A stretch of 64,000 nt of DNA from Manduca sexta (GCF_014839805.1 NC_051129.1:10172920-10236919), one strand, 5' to 3'. Positions 28,541-40,450 are shown, numbered from the stretch's first letter. Notes: a model not told the origin generated them from the letters alone. Program-made: numbers and translations.

Positions 28541-28794
28541 TTTTTTTTATATATGAGTATTGCAATGTGACTCCATTACAATGGATGATAAGTGAAGTGG
28601 GGTCGAATAGAATGTCGACTGACGAGAGATGATTACCCCTCGGCAGTCGACACAATTATGCCAGCCTGTCAGAACAAGATGTACACAGGTTGATTCCCGA
28701 ACGCGACACACTTACGGGCCACTATGGCGGGTTTTAACACCTTGTGTACTGTGGTCGCTATCTGGGCGGATATAAAATATATCCTACCACTAGC
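28541..28794 (-). repeat. Family B repeat, near full length
   Basis: This copy runs from a T run at 28541 through ATAGAATGTCGACTGACGAG, CTCGGCAGTCGACACAATTA and TTAACACCTTGTGTACTGTG to CTACCACTAGCA. It is one of the least diverged copies. Confidence 0.87.
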
Positions 28795-29116
28795 AAGTTT
28801 AACAGGTTATTTAGCATACATAAATACGTAGCGGTATCGCATACAAAATACATCCGATATTCTACTAAATCTGTTTAACAAACTGAACTAGGAACCCTAA
28901 TTACACGAATACAAACGATAAAACGATTAGCGATGCGACCGGCGAACCGCATGCAAGCTTTACGCCTAATATAATAATGACATGATGGTTACAAGCGCCA
29001 CGGTACTGACGACTGAGTTGAAATAAATAATACAAATTAATTTAATACGATTAAGATGGTTATTCTGAAAATACATGACAATGTATGCATATTCACACCA
29101 TTATAATATTTATATA

Positions 29117-29280
29117 AAAATAGCTTTGGCCCGCGGCTTCACCCGCGTGATGAGTTTTTCCGGAACAAAAGTCCCGCTTCATATTTTCCCGAGATAAAAA
29201 GTAGCCTACAGCACTTACGAGTAATTTAACTTCCTATTAGTGAAAGAATTTTCAAAATCGGTTCAGTAGTTTCAGACACA
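29117..29280 (+). repeat. Dispersed repeat (GCCCGCGGCTTCACCCGCGTG type)
   Basis: The phrases GGCCCGCGGCTTCACCCGCG, CGAGATAAAAAGTAGCCTAC and AAAATCGGTTCAGTAGTTTC are characteristic of a repeat found across many arthropod genomes. It ends where the family C SINE 29284-29520 begins. Confidence 0.7.
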
Positions 29281-29283
29281 CAC

Positions 29284-29520
29284 TTCTTTTATCCCCGAAG
29301 GGGTCGGCTGAGGCGCAACTTGTACACCCACTTTCAACCATGTGTATTCCCTCCCATGATTGTGATACAGGGCGAACCTATCGCTATATCGGGCACAAAT
29401 TCCAGTCTCCGGGCTGATACAGAATTGAAAAATCCAATATCACTTTCCCGATCCGGGAATCGAACCCGAGACATCAGCACTGCAGTCATACCATAATATA
29501 ACTACGCCACCGAAGTAGTC
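29284..29520 (-). repeat. Family C SINE, good copy
   Basis: This copy runs from CTTTTATCCCCGAAGGGGTC (tail side) through ATCGGGCACAAATTCCAGTC and GGGAATCGAACCC (B box, minus strand) to CTACGCCACCGAAGTAGTC (head). It directly abuts the dispersed repeat at 29117-29280. Confidence 0.85.
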
Positions 29521-30999
29521 AACGTAAAAACACACTACTGATTGACAAAACGTGTGCTTTGCGCAAATTGTTGACGAAAAAAACATATGTCTATGGGAAA
29601 TGTTTATGTTTGAAATGTTGTGATATTTTTAAAACCGACGCGTTTTTTTCTGTCCAATTACTCAGAGCGCGTGCTTGCACAGTATTGAGGGTGTTCCCGC
29701 GCGGTGCCTAAATATAAATAAACTTTGATATATTTAAAGTGAAATGTTTGATCATATTTGATTGAAGTGGCCGTTTTGGACGCCGCGCCGTTTAACGAAT
29801 GAATATAAATACTTTGTAACCGTATTGTTTAATGAAAAATGTTTCGTATTGTATACGTGTTTATGTCGCTTTTCATCTGTCGTGATTGTTTTGTATACCT
29901 TCTTTATACAAATTCTATGTGATATCGATAAGTCTGTACTAACGTTAAAAAGGTTAAGTCAATGTTTTTTAATTTGTTCGGACGCGATAATCTCTCGATC
30001 TTGAGCACCTGTATTTAAGACGGTTTTCTAAAATCGTTGACGCTTATACACAACAGTAAAATGACGATAAATCTATCGCTAGTATATTTCATTCACATAC
30101 ATAACGTTAGCGTTAACGATTGTAAAAATGTCTTGGCTACTGTCCCTGCTCGTATTTTTAAGGTAATGGCAAGACAAGGTTCATTATGATTGAGCGATAT
30201 ATATGCGTGTGAAACCCGTCACAACATAAAGGTATATATATGCATAAATGCGGTCTGCAAATCGTTTTAATAATTATATTTTACGTAAATTATGAAATGA
30301 AAGCCAGCAGGAATCGGGCTATAAGGACCTTTCTGGTATATTTCATTCTGGGAACGTATTTGCCTATCCGCAAACTGAAGCCACATAATAACATAACGGT
30401 CACTCATAAAATACTGTTAAAAACAATAATAATTAAACAACGAAACCAACACAATGAAAGTCGTACGTATATACAAATAGAATTCAATTCGGATTTGCGG
30501 CCGGCAGCGCGGAGTCGGCCGCGGCTTACATCGCTGAAAAGTGTTACAGCAATTAAATTTGACCGCAGCTCAAGTGAGCGCCGCGGGCGTTGACTCCGAA
30601 TTTCAACAGCCTCGCACATTGAAGGAGTCTGTCCATTGAACAGTGTTGGGACACACACACTTGTGCAGCTATGTAAGTGCACGTGCGTAGTTGTGCGAGA
30701 AAGCTGTGTCACACCATACTTCCCATGTAAAACCAACGTGCGCCTTCGTTTAGTTAGTAGGTCTTACGATTTGTTACTATTACCACCTAAGTACGCCGTT
30801 GTGTATTAAACGTACTCTGGAGTTTTAAAATACATAATATATTCAGTGCCATCTTTGGTATTTCGTTATAGCTAGAGTTGTGACTCCCATAAATTACGGA
30901 CAACACACGATAAACTCTACATACAATGACCGTACTAGGAACGTGTCAGGCAAAAAAATCTTTGTATTGAAAAGTATGAGGCTGTAATAGATGACAGTG

Positions 31000-31400
31000 G
31001 AGACGGATCGATTTAACCCGATTCCCTTTCATAATTTATGTAAAATTTAATTATCATTAGAACAGTTGCAGATTATTTATGCATATTATAGAACCTATGA
31101 GTTGTGTCGGTTTCCCTTTCGGGAAATTTCAACTTTCGCCACTGGTGCACAATGACGGAACGGTCTAGTGGGTATAGTCCCATGTTTTTCAATACAAAAC
31201 CCAAGCAGCAGTATGTAGGCACTGTTGTGTTCCGGTTTTAAGAGCATTGTGGCCAGTGTAACTATTGGACATAATGACACTTAACATCTAATATCTCAGG
31301 ATGGCGAGCGCAGTGCAATACCAAAAATACTTTGTAATTCAAAGTGTTGGATGGTGTTTCTACTGTTTATGGGCGGTCGTATCGCTTATCATTAGGCGAA
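31000..31400 (-). repeat. Longer dispersed repeat (family E)
   Basis: Segments of this stretch recur elsewhere: GGCGAGCGCAGTGCAATACC and TACTTTGTAATTCAAAGTG (also at 1521-1645 and 23410-23492), TTTATGGGCGGTCGTATCGC (inverse at 43745-43846), and the TTTCGCCACTGGTGCACA to ATGTAAAATTTAATTATCAT part (inverse at 25935-26125 and 30236-30345, and in part at 23890-23990). This is the longest stretch of the family here. It is probably a retroelement tail, but I cannot assign a class. Confidence 0.65.
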
Positions 31401-33361
31401 TAGCAAGATCGTCTTGTCACAAAGCAGTAAAAAAATGTTTCTTGCTTCGTAGTGGGCCGACTTATTTAAGTGCCGCTTCCTACCGATGGCCGAGAAACTA
31501 AGGCGCAGTGAAGCGGAACAGTGTAGATTTCTATAAGTTGAAGAATGTAAGTAATTCAGTATTTCACTATCTGGTATGGCGTTCCTCAGCGGTACGATTT
31601 ACAAGGAATTTTAATTTTCGTGCAAATGGTGGCAATACCCTTCGCTTACAATATTTACAATCTAATTGGATTAGTATTTGGGGAACATTAAGAAAACGAT
31701 GTATTGCTGTCTCGAAGGCCGGGTACGCATCGCTGATTGCCTTGGAATTTAAATACACAAAGTAAAAAGATTTAACCCTTTTAGTTGTATAGATTTATTC
31801 CGATATGCGTATATAGTTGCGTCGATCCCACATTATAATGAAATAAGAGCAGAAGTATAAGAAGGATAATAACTTCCGAAGAAATGCGATACTTTCACCA
31901 CCTTTAGTTTTGTACTATATTTCCCCACAAGGCTGTTCCCGCTCGCGTCCCGACAATGAAGCTTCTTGCCAGGACCAAGTTTAATGAAACTTCACGTAAA
32001 TATACATGCAAATAAATAAATATACAATTAAACTTATACAAATATACAATTATTTATTATAAATATACAATTTAAATAGTATCATTACATATTAAGAATA
32101 GTTTTGAGAAAATGTTTATTAGATTTCAGAGGTAAGTTAATTTATAATAATTTTATAAATGCCCCACTTCACCTCACACAACAACAGAATTGACATGCCG
32201 ATTTTTGCCTGTATGCTTTCTAATACAAAACATCATTCTTATAAAAATTCAACACACCATGTCTTAAAATCGGATTTGATTGTTTCTTTTTTCGCCGTGG
32301 TCTCGTAACTGGCAAGGTCCCACATAATCGTACACAAGGAAAAGACTTAATACCGAGCTGGTCACAGCTACTAGACAATAATTATATACAGTTTAACCAA
32401 AAGAATCCAATCCAAAATATACATAGTGTTATTTAATTCAGTTTTCCCGAAACATACGTAGTCAGTTAACGATAAAGAACACTATAGCATTTAGAATACA
32501 TAATCAAAAAAGAATAGCAAGGCTTTCTGATATGAAACTTACTTTGGCGCCGTTTTTTCACTTTTTTTTTCTGTATTTATTGTGTCATTGATTGAGTAAA
32601 TACTGCGGGAGAACAGTGAATTAAACTCCATTCTATATCTATTTTTCTATTTATATTTGTAGCCAAATAAGACATGGCTTAATTATATTAAGTGGATTTC
32701 TGAAACGCCGATGTAACTAAGTCCAACTCCACGACTTCGTAAGAGATACGGTAAGCAGCCAAGCTTAGTCCTTTGACAAGTTTGCGTATACAGGAACGTG
32801 TTCACTAATTAGCACATGTACTAATATTACTTTGGGGGAATTATTGAAATTCTATTTGTTTATTGCAAATCAGACTAATATAAAAGCTTCAAATTATACA
32901 AAAATATCTATACCTTAGTTTCTGCATCTCCTAAAGGTCGACTGGTAGAAAATGCCTTCGTCATTAAATCCGCCTTTATACTCTGCATATAAATTGTAAT
33001 AAATAAAATTACTAGAAATTATTATAAACATCGCATCGTGAGTTAGACATGTGTAAGTCGCGTATACTTTTAATGGATATTTTATTTATAATTATTATTA
33101 TTTATTTTCTCTTTACATTTTATTGGATACAATTATTGTGTATCCGTTATACTATATATAATATATTTTTAAATGGGGGATCTACTCAAACACATGGAGG
33201 TTTATGCGTACATGTAACTAACAAGAATATACACAAAAAAATCTCAAAACATATAAATTACAGAGTAAACCTCAAAAACAAATTTGTAAAATAGCTCCAA
33301 ATCTGTGGGCACCCTTGTGCTCTAGCTATTCGTTTGATCTATCTTATTTAAGAAAATGTCT
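31401..33361. other. No gene recognised
   Basis: This is AT-rich sequence with weak frames only (31508-31765 plus, 31567-31758 minus, 33049-33294 plus). No repeat could be named. Confidence 0.5.
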
Positions 33362-33599
33362 TTAAGGCGATACCTCAAGGTCCATTTTCATATATTTTGT
33401 TTCGGCTTTAATCTGGGTAACTAAACAAGTATTGGCAAGTAAAGAATTTAAATTCATGTCTAGTTAGTGATTAGTTCTCGCAGTTGAAAGAAAAACGTAA
33501 AAATAATTAATAATCATGGATATCCATGATTATTAATTATTTTTACAGATTAAAGCCGAAACAAAATGTATGAAAATGGACCTTGAGGTATCGCCTTAA
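33362..33599. mobile_element. Nested inverted-repeat element (MITE-like)
   Basis: Outer arms of 53 bases (33362-33414 and 33547-33599) are reverse complements with one mismatch. They begin TTAAGGCGATACC and end GGTATCGCCTTAA. A second, perfect 50-base palindrome (33497-33546, centre GGATATCC) directly abuts the right arm. A unique spacer (33415-33496) fills the left side. The near identity of the arms suggests a young element. TTAA at both ends could be a piggyBac-type target duplication or simply part of the arms. Confidence 0.75.
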
Positions 33600-34287
33600 G
33601 TATAAACCATTTTCCCTTAATACTTCAAACCTGTCTAAATATCTAGGTGCTAAAATTCCCGTAAAAATTATTCATAATATATTTAAATATAAGTACTTGA
33701 CACGGGAATGTCCTTAAAGATTCTATACTGTTAAAATTTAATTTTTTCTTTAAGGTAATATATAAAAAATATCTCCTGCGATAAATAATTTCAATCGTTA
33801 AAACAGAAAATAAATAAACAAAAAAAGATATTACTTTTGTAAAAGACTAAATATTCATGGAACTAATGTCACCTTTATATGTCCCGTAGACACACTCAAA
33901 ACTGAGCAAATGTACAAATTACTATCAAATCCTGATTCCATACCAAAGCGTATGTGAAGGTACGTAATTACGGGATCTGTGACGTTCATTAGAAGCCACA
34001 ATGTGTGGCGCGAATAAATCGCGGACTTAAAATACCACCTCAATAACTCCTGGCTATTTACTTCGGAAATTGTCTTCGTATTACACCCTTAGTCCCAATT
34101 TAGATGGGGTCTTTGACATAGTATATGTTTCGGCAGCAACACAAGTCTTCGGATTAGGTGAGAATCTATTTGGTTTAGGATGTCACACTGAATTTTCGAG
34201 TGTAAAAATAGTATTAAGTAATCATATTTACTACTGATACTGAGAAAGTCTTGCAACGAACTTTATCATTAGGTATTTTTACATGAA

Positions 34288-34306
34288 ACACACACACACA
34301 CACACA
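34288..34306. repeat. CA microsatellite
   Basis: A pure ACAC run lies next to a family C SINE tail. A second, interrupted CA run is at 62697-62718, and an AAAT run is at 22875-22896. Confidence 0.95.
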
Positions 34307-34310
34307 AGAC

Positions 34311-34533
34311 GCATTTATCCCCGAAAGGATATACAGAGGCGAAACCAAGTGTGTTCCGTCCCATGATATGATAGGGGGCGAGTCTATATCGGGCACAAAT
34401 TCCATACCCCAGGCTGATATTGAGCTGAAAACCCCAAATATCACTTTGCCTGACCCTGGATTCGAACGCAGGACCTCAGAGCGCTACAGTAACGCGCATG
34501 CAGTACAAGTACAACGACGCCACCGAGGCAGTC
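34311..34533 (-). repeat. Family C SINE, good copy
   Basis: This copy runs from CATTTATCCCCGAAAGG through TCGGGCACAAATTCC and GGATTCGAACGC (B box region, minus strand) to GACGCCACCGAGGCAGTC. A CA microsatellite (34288-34306) lies just outside its tail. Confidence 0.85.
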
Positions 34534-34839
34534 ATGAAACATGTAACACTATTATATTAATATAATATTCAAAGGACATTAGCGCATGAACTTCCGCATG
34601 GATTGAATAATTTATGGCGCGGCGGGCCAAAAGCTGCCTGTAAAATGAATGATCGCGAGTTCGACTCTCCCACTAATATCTACTTATGTTTCAGTGATAG
34701 ATACACTGGACACGCATCGTTAATCAAAACATATTTCAAATTGCAAATAACTAATATTTCCTAATCAGTAACACCGAGTTGTCTAACTAAGTGCGTTTGA
34801 ACTGTGCGCTCGTTATCGGTCGCGGACGTCGTGCGGCGG

Positions 34840-35270
34840 TTGGTTTTAATGCTTATTTATTGAAAGTCCAGTGTCTTGGCGAGTGGAGTAACACCCGGGC
34901 GGGATCATTGTGTCAGCGGTGGGCGGCGGGCCGGCCTTTATGTCCTCCGGGGCTAGCGCCGGACTAAGATATTCGGCCGCCCCGGGCGGAGTCTTTCTTC
35001 GGCGACCTTTTTTAAGTTCCAATTGTATTTTTGCGTTAAATAAAACATGTTGACGTTCTTGCAGCTAGGGCTTATTTACCAACCCTCCTCTCCCCAATCC
35101 TTAAACCCACAGCACCCTCCCTAAGACATGACGCTCCGGCCGGCCGAGATCCCCCCCGTCCCAAAGCCGGCACTGCCCGCAGCAGTTACGTTGAGCCCTA
35201 ATGAGAACTCCCGCTTGGTGAAAAATGCATTGCCGTCTTACAGTCGAATCTTGCCTAGTTCGGAGCGAGC
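34840..35270. other. GC-rich stretch, function unknown
   Basis: Around 34880-35000 (GGGCGGCGGGCCGGCC, GGGCGGAGTC) and 35120-35200 (CCGGCCGGCCGAGATC) the sequence is unusually GC-rich. A 66-codon plus-strand frame (35128-35328) has no recognisable domain and no splice evidence. No minus-strand Lar exon was found in it. Confidence 0.35.
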
Positions 35271-36030
35271 GGATCTATGCGGGTTATTTATTTTTTTGGC
35301 CCTGAGATTTAACCGAATCTTACTTTAATTTCAGGTTCGTTTACGACTCGTGTCGTTCAGATTTTAGTTAGTTTTAGACGGTTTTTAGTTACTGCCTTAT
35401 TACTGAGTCAAAAATCAATTTAGGAAACGATGAAACTAGAGCTGAATGTTCCCTTTCTTTTTTAATAGAAACAACTTTCCGAGCTGGTGTTAGAGGACCA
35501 AAAATTTATCTATGAAACTAATCAAGACAGAAAAGTAAGGTGACAAAGAGAAGGTTCATACTCAGCAGTGGATGGATACTTGTTGATTAGACAGACGCAA
35601 ATAATGTTTTATATTTATTGGTACAATAAATTTATTTTCGTTTCAAATTAAACACGCAATGTATGTATTGATTCATTAAAAAGTAACAATGTACGTCTGT
35701 CCCATTAATTATCCAACATAAATATCAGTTTATTAACACGCGCCGATACAGTTTAAATCAACGAATTAAATGTTAAATACCCCCGTCAGTTATTTACGTC
35801 GAAAGAAACAATTTCAACAGATATCATGAATCATATTCTGTCGTTTATTCATTTGTTATGCAAATTATTATTGAACAGTATCGCCGAAATCTACACAAAT
35901 ATTATTGTTGTTAAATTAACGATGATTAACAATCGTGTCGAGTGTCAACTGTGATTATTGCATATGTGATATTATTTTATCACTCTTTGGGTTTCAGAGA
36001 ATATGATGTAATCGCAAAAAAGGCAGCAAA

Positions 36031-36244
36031 TGCTGATGGTAGGATATATATTACATCTGCCCGGATAGCGACCACCGTACAGAACGTGGTAACACCCGCC
36101 ATATCGGCTCACGTAAGTGTTCGAGATCAGCCTGTCTATATCTGGTTCTAACTGACCGGCGTAATTGTGTCGACATTCTAATTGACCCATTCCACTTACC
36201 ATCAGGTACAGTGGAGTCACTTTGTCGTGGCTGTATATAAAAAG
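36031..36244 (+). repeat. Family B repeat in sense orientation
   Basis: The copy runs TGCTGATGGTAGGATATAT, then GATAGCGACCACCGTACAGA, then TTCCACTTACCATCAGG, and ends near a short A run (36239-36243). Chance frames at 35972-36256 and 35942-36151 cover it. It lies about 160 bases from the family A SINE at 36403. Confidence 0.82.
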
Positions 36245-36402
36245 TACGACATACAAATAACTAAAAAAAACTTAATCTGTTCAGAAATGATTGCCATGAA
36301 AGTAAAATTCTATTTCAATACAACCATTGAGATTATCATTGGAGCAAAACTGTCGAACTGTACTCTGCATCTCCGCCCCACGCCTCCACCCTTACGTGAC
36401 AC

Positions 36403-36684
36403 AATAATAATATCAGCTCTGTATTATATAGGATTAGGCCTTAGTCCACCACGCTGGATTAGTGCGGATTGGTAGACTTCACACACCTTCGAAATTCCTA
36501 TACAGAACTTCTCGGATGTGCAGGTTTCCTCACGATGTTTTCCTTCACCGTTAAAGCGAACGATAAATTCACAAAGAATACACACATGATTTTTTAGAAA
36601 AGTCAGAGGTGTGTGCCCTTGGGATTTGAACCTACGGACATTCGTCTTGGCAGACCGTTCCACGCCCAACTAGGCTATCGCCGC
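36403..36684 (-). repeat. Family A SINE next to the Lar Ig1 exon
   Basis: This copy has an intact B box (36622-36632, read on the minus strand) and core, and lies in the same orientation as Lar. Compared with 5361-5690 it lacks about 35 bases near its 3' end (the segment with CTCAGTAGTAGAGGAGGCCC). Its head ends only 33 bases inside the intron from the donor of exon 36718-36897. Confidence 0.9.
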
Positions 36685-36717
36685 TTGACGTGACACAAGC
36701 GTTAAGATATGACTTAC

Positions 36718-36897
36718 CTTCGAATACTGTGAGCGTTGCCACAGCCGTCACGGCGTCACCGACACCGTTCTCAGCAACACATTCGTAGGTCGCGTCGTCT
36801 CGTTGCACGCGCACGGGTTCGATTCTCAGGACGGCCCCGTTCGCGCCCGGCCCGGCGGTCGCCTCCATTCCCGACACTTGGTAGCGGGTTTGCATGC
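36718..36897 (-). CDS. Lar: Lar exon: second half of Ig domain 1
   Basis: This 60-codon exon completes the first Ig domain. Reading from 36897 after a C-A-G acceptor, the first codon is finished by the last A of the previous exon (A+GC, Ser). The peptide runs M-Q-T-R-Y-Q-V-S-G-M, then a Gly/Ala-rich turn, then V-L-R-I-E-P-V-R-V-Q-R-D-D-A, then the F strand T-Y-E-C-V-A-E-N-G-V-G-D-A-V, and ends T-L-T-V-F-E-G. The Y-E-C-V-A-E-N motif with D-D-A before it is typical of I-set Ig domains, and its Cys pairs with the Cys in the preceding exon. The donor at 36717 is G|GTAAGT, a strong consensus. The exon is phase 1 at both ends. The open frame continues past the donor into a SINE, but that tail is intron. 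Confidence 0.92.
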
Positions 36898-37099
36898 CTG
36901 TTGGGGAAAAATATGTATTTTTTTTATTTATTTAGATACGACAGAGTTATAGTATAAGTTATCTGGTGCATAGTGACGTAACCAGAGACGTTCCTTTTTT
37001 TTAATGATAGCCAGAATTATGTCGCCTATATTACGCTATTGTAACATCAGAAAACGATCAAACAGCTTTGTTTAATATGTTTATATATTCTGTCAGTTT

Positions 37100-37372
37100 A
37101 TTTTTTATTCGGTGGCAATGTGATCACACTGCACCTTATGGTAAGTGGAGTGTGGTCCAATAGAATGTCGATTAATGAGACATGATTACCCTTCGACAGT
37201 CGACCTAATTATGCCGGCCTCTTGGAATCAGTAAGTAAGTGTAAAGTGTTAGTGTGTCGCGGTCCGGGATCACCATAGACTGACACACTTACGTTGGCCT
37301 CTATGGCGGGTTATAACACCCTGTGAACGGTGGTCGTTATCTGAGCGGATATAAAATATATCCAACCACCAG
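37100..37372 (-). repeat. Family B repeat with internal inverted segment
   Basis: The outer parts match the other copies (T run, TATGGTAAGTGGAGTGTGGT, CTATGGCGGGTTATAACACC, CAACCACCAGTA). Between about 37228 and 37268 the sequence instead reads in the reverse orientation (GTGTGTCGCGGTCCGGGATC), followed at once by ACTGACACACTTACG in the normal one. Confidence 0.8.
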
Positions 37373-39330
37373 TAAATGAAATAGTTTTTTTAATTTTATT
37401 TGCCCATTTACACAATACTTCAAAGACGAAACAATCTAGTAATGTCTTAGTCAGCACTTAAACTCACAACCACAAACGCAACGGGAAAAACTTAAAAATA
37501 ATTGATGTTAATGTTCCAACACTGCATCTTCGCACTTTGCATTTTTCTTGCTCAAGATTGTGGTGGTAAAACAAGTGTCCGTATACTCCGGCGAATACCA
37601 ACCGTAAAGCCGAAGCGATAAGGTTTAAATCGCAAGTTTTTCGAGCCGGTCGCAAGTTAGAATATGGGTCGGTTCGTGGTGCGACAGAGCTAAATCGCCG
37701 CCAGTGGTAAGTGCCAAGAAAATGTATTCCACAACAAGTGAGAATAATCGTTGTCTTCCCGCCGTCGTAAGAGTTTAAAAGGATAAAGTTTTTTCGAGTG
37801 CACTTTACGCTCGGCGGAACAGAATCGCTCTGGTGTTGCGTCGCTTGTTAAACAAATATATGCAACTCGTTTGCGGAACGTTGACACAGTTGTAAGTGTC
37901 GCGGACGTAACAATATTGTAAATCAACCCGGTTTAGATGTTTACTGGTGCGGTTGCGTTAAAAACGTACGATGCATTTCCGTTGCTTAGATCTTTGTTTT
38001 TAAGTATAAACTGCTATGAGCTCTGTGCTCTGAGCAACTTGTGGTGTACATAATATGTGTCATTATTTGATTGGCATACAGCCATTTTCAATAAACGATT
38101 TCAATCTCAATGTTCAATCTGTATCCGAGAATGAACCAATTAAAATAACCCATTTGTAAGAAGGTAAAACAAAACGTTTATTCTAATAGTTAAATTTTTG
38201 AGATAGATTGAAAAAAGCGATTGCGAGCGTTTATTAAAAATGGCGGATTCGCTGTCAGACAATACATACTTGTATTTTTATAATTAACTAAACGACTTAG
38301 TATACTTTAATATGATATCTGAACAATAATATTTCTTAGGATTTGAATTTAATATTTGATCTGTGCCCGGCACAGATGCATATATGACGTATTTATTTAT
38401 TTGCACTTCATATACTAAAAAATGTACATAGGCGGACGGTGTGCATTGTGCATATTATTTCAGGGCGTGAATCGAAGCTAACACAAATACACGTATTTGA
38501 TTAAAGCTAAACACCAGTCCGCAGGCTCGAGGTTTAAGTTTGTAAGAAGTTGTGAGCATCTAAGTTGGTACCAAGTTTGTCTACACTAAACCGCTTTGAA
38601 TAAAACCGAAAGTCTTAAGTCAGTGAGAGAACATTTTATGTATTTTATTATACATTTATTTTAAATATCTATTTTAATACATATTAAAATAGATAATAAT
38701 AAAACTTAATTTCAAATATAGTTGAAAGTATACTTGATATTAAGGTTTGTTTGTGGTTCCGCTCGCTTAAATTCCTATTCAGGGATAAAAGATGCCCAGT
38801 ACAATATTTTTGGATTAAAGTAACCTATATTATTTTAGACCAAGAATAATTGTATTTGTCTATCATAACGTTGCAACGGTTGTGTGCCATTTGCTTTTTT
38901 TTATTTTATAGCAAAGGCAGGCAATAACCGCGAGATTTAGAGACTAAAGAAAGAAGTAAGAAGTTTGGGCCATCGGAAATCTCACTCAAAATACTAAAGT
39001 CAACAGCATAATGTCAATCCACATTAATTTTCATTAACACAGAGATAAGGCCTAGTTCAGCCTACTTTCTAACACCCTATCGACTTTAGTTTTAACCAGA
39101 TAAAAAACCCAATATCTTATAGATACGTAAAATAATACAGTAAACAAAATCACCCGTAGAAATCAAGCCCATAGATCGGGCTCACTCAATTTTCCAATGC
39201 TCGCAATAAAAACTGCGCCAACGGACTATGATTCATAAAAAGAAAAGCTAGCATTGAAAAAAACGACCAAGTCCTGCACAGTGTACAGTACAGTACCATG
39301 TCCGTTCATAAAAACAATTATAACCGGCGC

Positions 39331-39500
39331 GGCAGCCCTAGGAGGCGTGGGCCGGAGACGAGCGTCATCCATCACGGCGCGGTCGGCGGGTGCGGGCTGT
39401 AGGGGGCGCGGGAGGGGCCGCGGGGGACGGCGGCTTCAGGTCGACGCGGCGACGCGTCTACTGATTGTCAATCTAGCGTGCGACGCGACGCACTGACTTT
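39331..39500. other. CpG-rich island in the Lar intron
   Basis: This stretch is far richer in G, C and CpG than anything around it (for example GGGGGCGCGGGAGGGGCCGC and GACGCGGCGACGCGTC). It could be a regulatory element, an internal promoter or an untranslated exon. Short frames on both strands have no recognisable protein. Confidence 0.45.
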
Positions 39501-40284
39501 GCACGGGTGTACGTTTTATTGCTCAGTTTGTTGGAAAGTTAGCTACGTTGGGAAATGTGAAAGGGCGTCTATTCCATTGAATTAGTTGTTGAAATGGCAT
39601 AGCATGAGCGTGGGTGTTTACTCGGCAGTACGACTTTACAATCTACAGGCTGTAGATATTGATGATGATTTAGGAACTTCCTGTGAAATTACAGCTAAGC
39701 CAAGGCGCTGACAATATCACTATACTAATAACATGATAATGAAGTTACTGATACCAGAGATATATTTTGCCTTTTTTTTATGTCAGTTATGTTATCAGTT
39801 ACTGCTCAGCACTAGCCCATCAATGAGAAGATGAATTATCAAGCAAGCGACTTCGTAGTCGTCATTCATAAAAAAACCTCATATAGAGTGTTAGGTTTAG
39901 AATCGCATTTTCTATCCATTCAGAGCGGTACCCAGTACCTCCCTCGAATTAATGTACGTCGAAAGCCTACGTCGCTTTCGTGATGGATCGCGAAAGCCGG
40001 CCCGCGGGACAAATCGAGAATAAGCCTGATAAGTCAGATGGAATATGAAAAGCCGTAAGTGTGATGGCGGCTATCGGTCTTTCATAGTCGACGCGCACGG
40101 CTCCGTTTCCGATGACGAATGACGCTATATTTCTCATCAGCCACCCATGAAACTATTAAGGGTCGGTTCACACGTGGCGAATTTATGTGTTGCGAGTGTA
40201 TAATATCATCAAGTCTTGATTGAACGTGATCATTTTAACTTCGAATTACGTGTTTTAAAAACACACCAGTGTAAGTCACGATAA

Positions 40285-40450
40285 ATCTATACTAATAGGT
40301 ATATAAAGCTCAGGAGTTTGTTTGTTTGAACGCGCTAATCTCAGGAACTAAAACAGATTTTGATTTTTTTTCACTAATACGAAGGTACATTACACCTGAG
40401 TCCTTAGGTATATAATATAATAGGTTACTTTTTATCCCGAGGAAATATAA
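40285..40450 (+). repeat. Dispersed repeat (GAGTTTGTTTGTTTGAACGC type)
   Basis: TCTATACTAATAGGTATATA, AGGAGTTTGTTTGTTTGAAC, GCGCTAATCTCAGGAACTA and TTACTTTTTATCCCGAGG belong to a repeat widespread in insects. It lies inside the Lar intron. Confidence 0.7.

Noticed and set aside
34610..34680. Possible tRNA or SINE head (GAGTTCGACTCTCCC)
   Set aside because: Only a B-box-like sequence is present. No matching A box, acceptor stem or second copy was found.
36632..36717. Continuation of the Ig1 exon frame past the donor
   Set aside because: A strong GTAAGT donor at 36717 ends the exon where the Ig domain ends, and the extra residues come from intron and SINE DNA.
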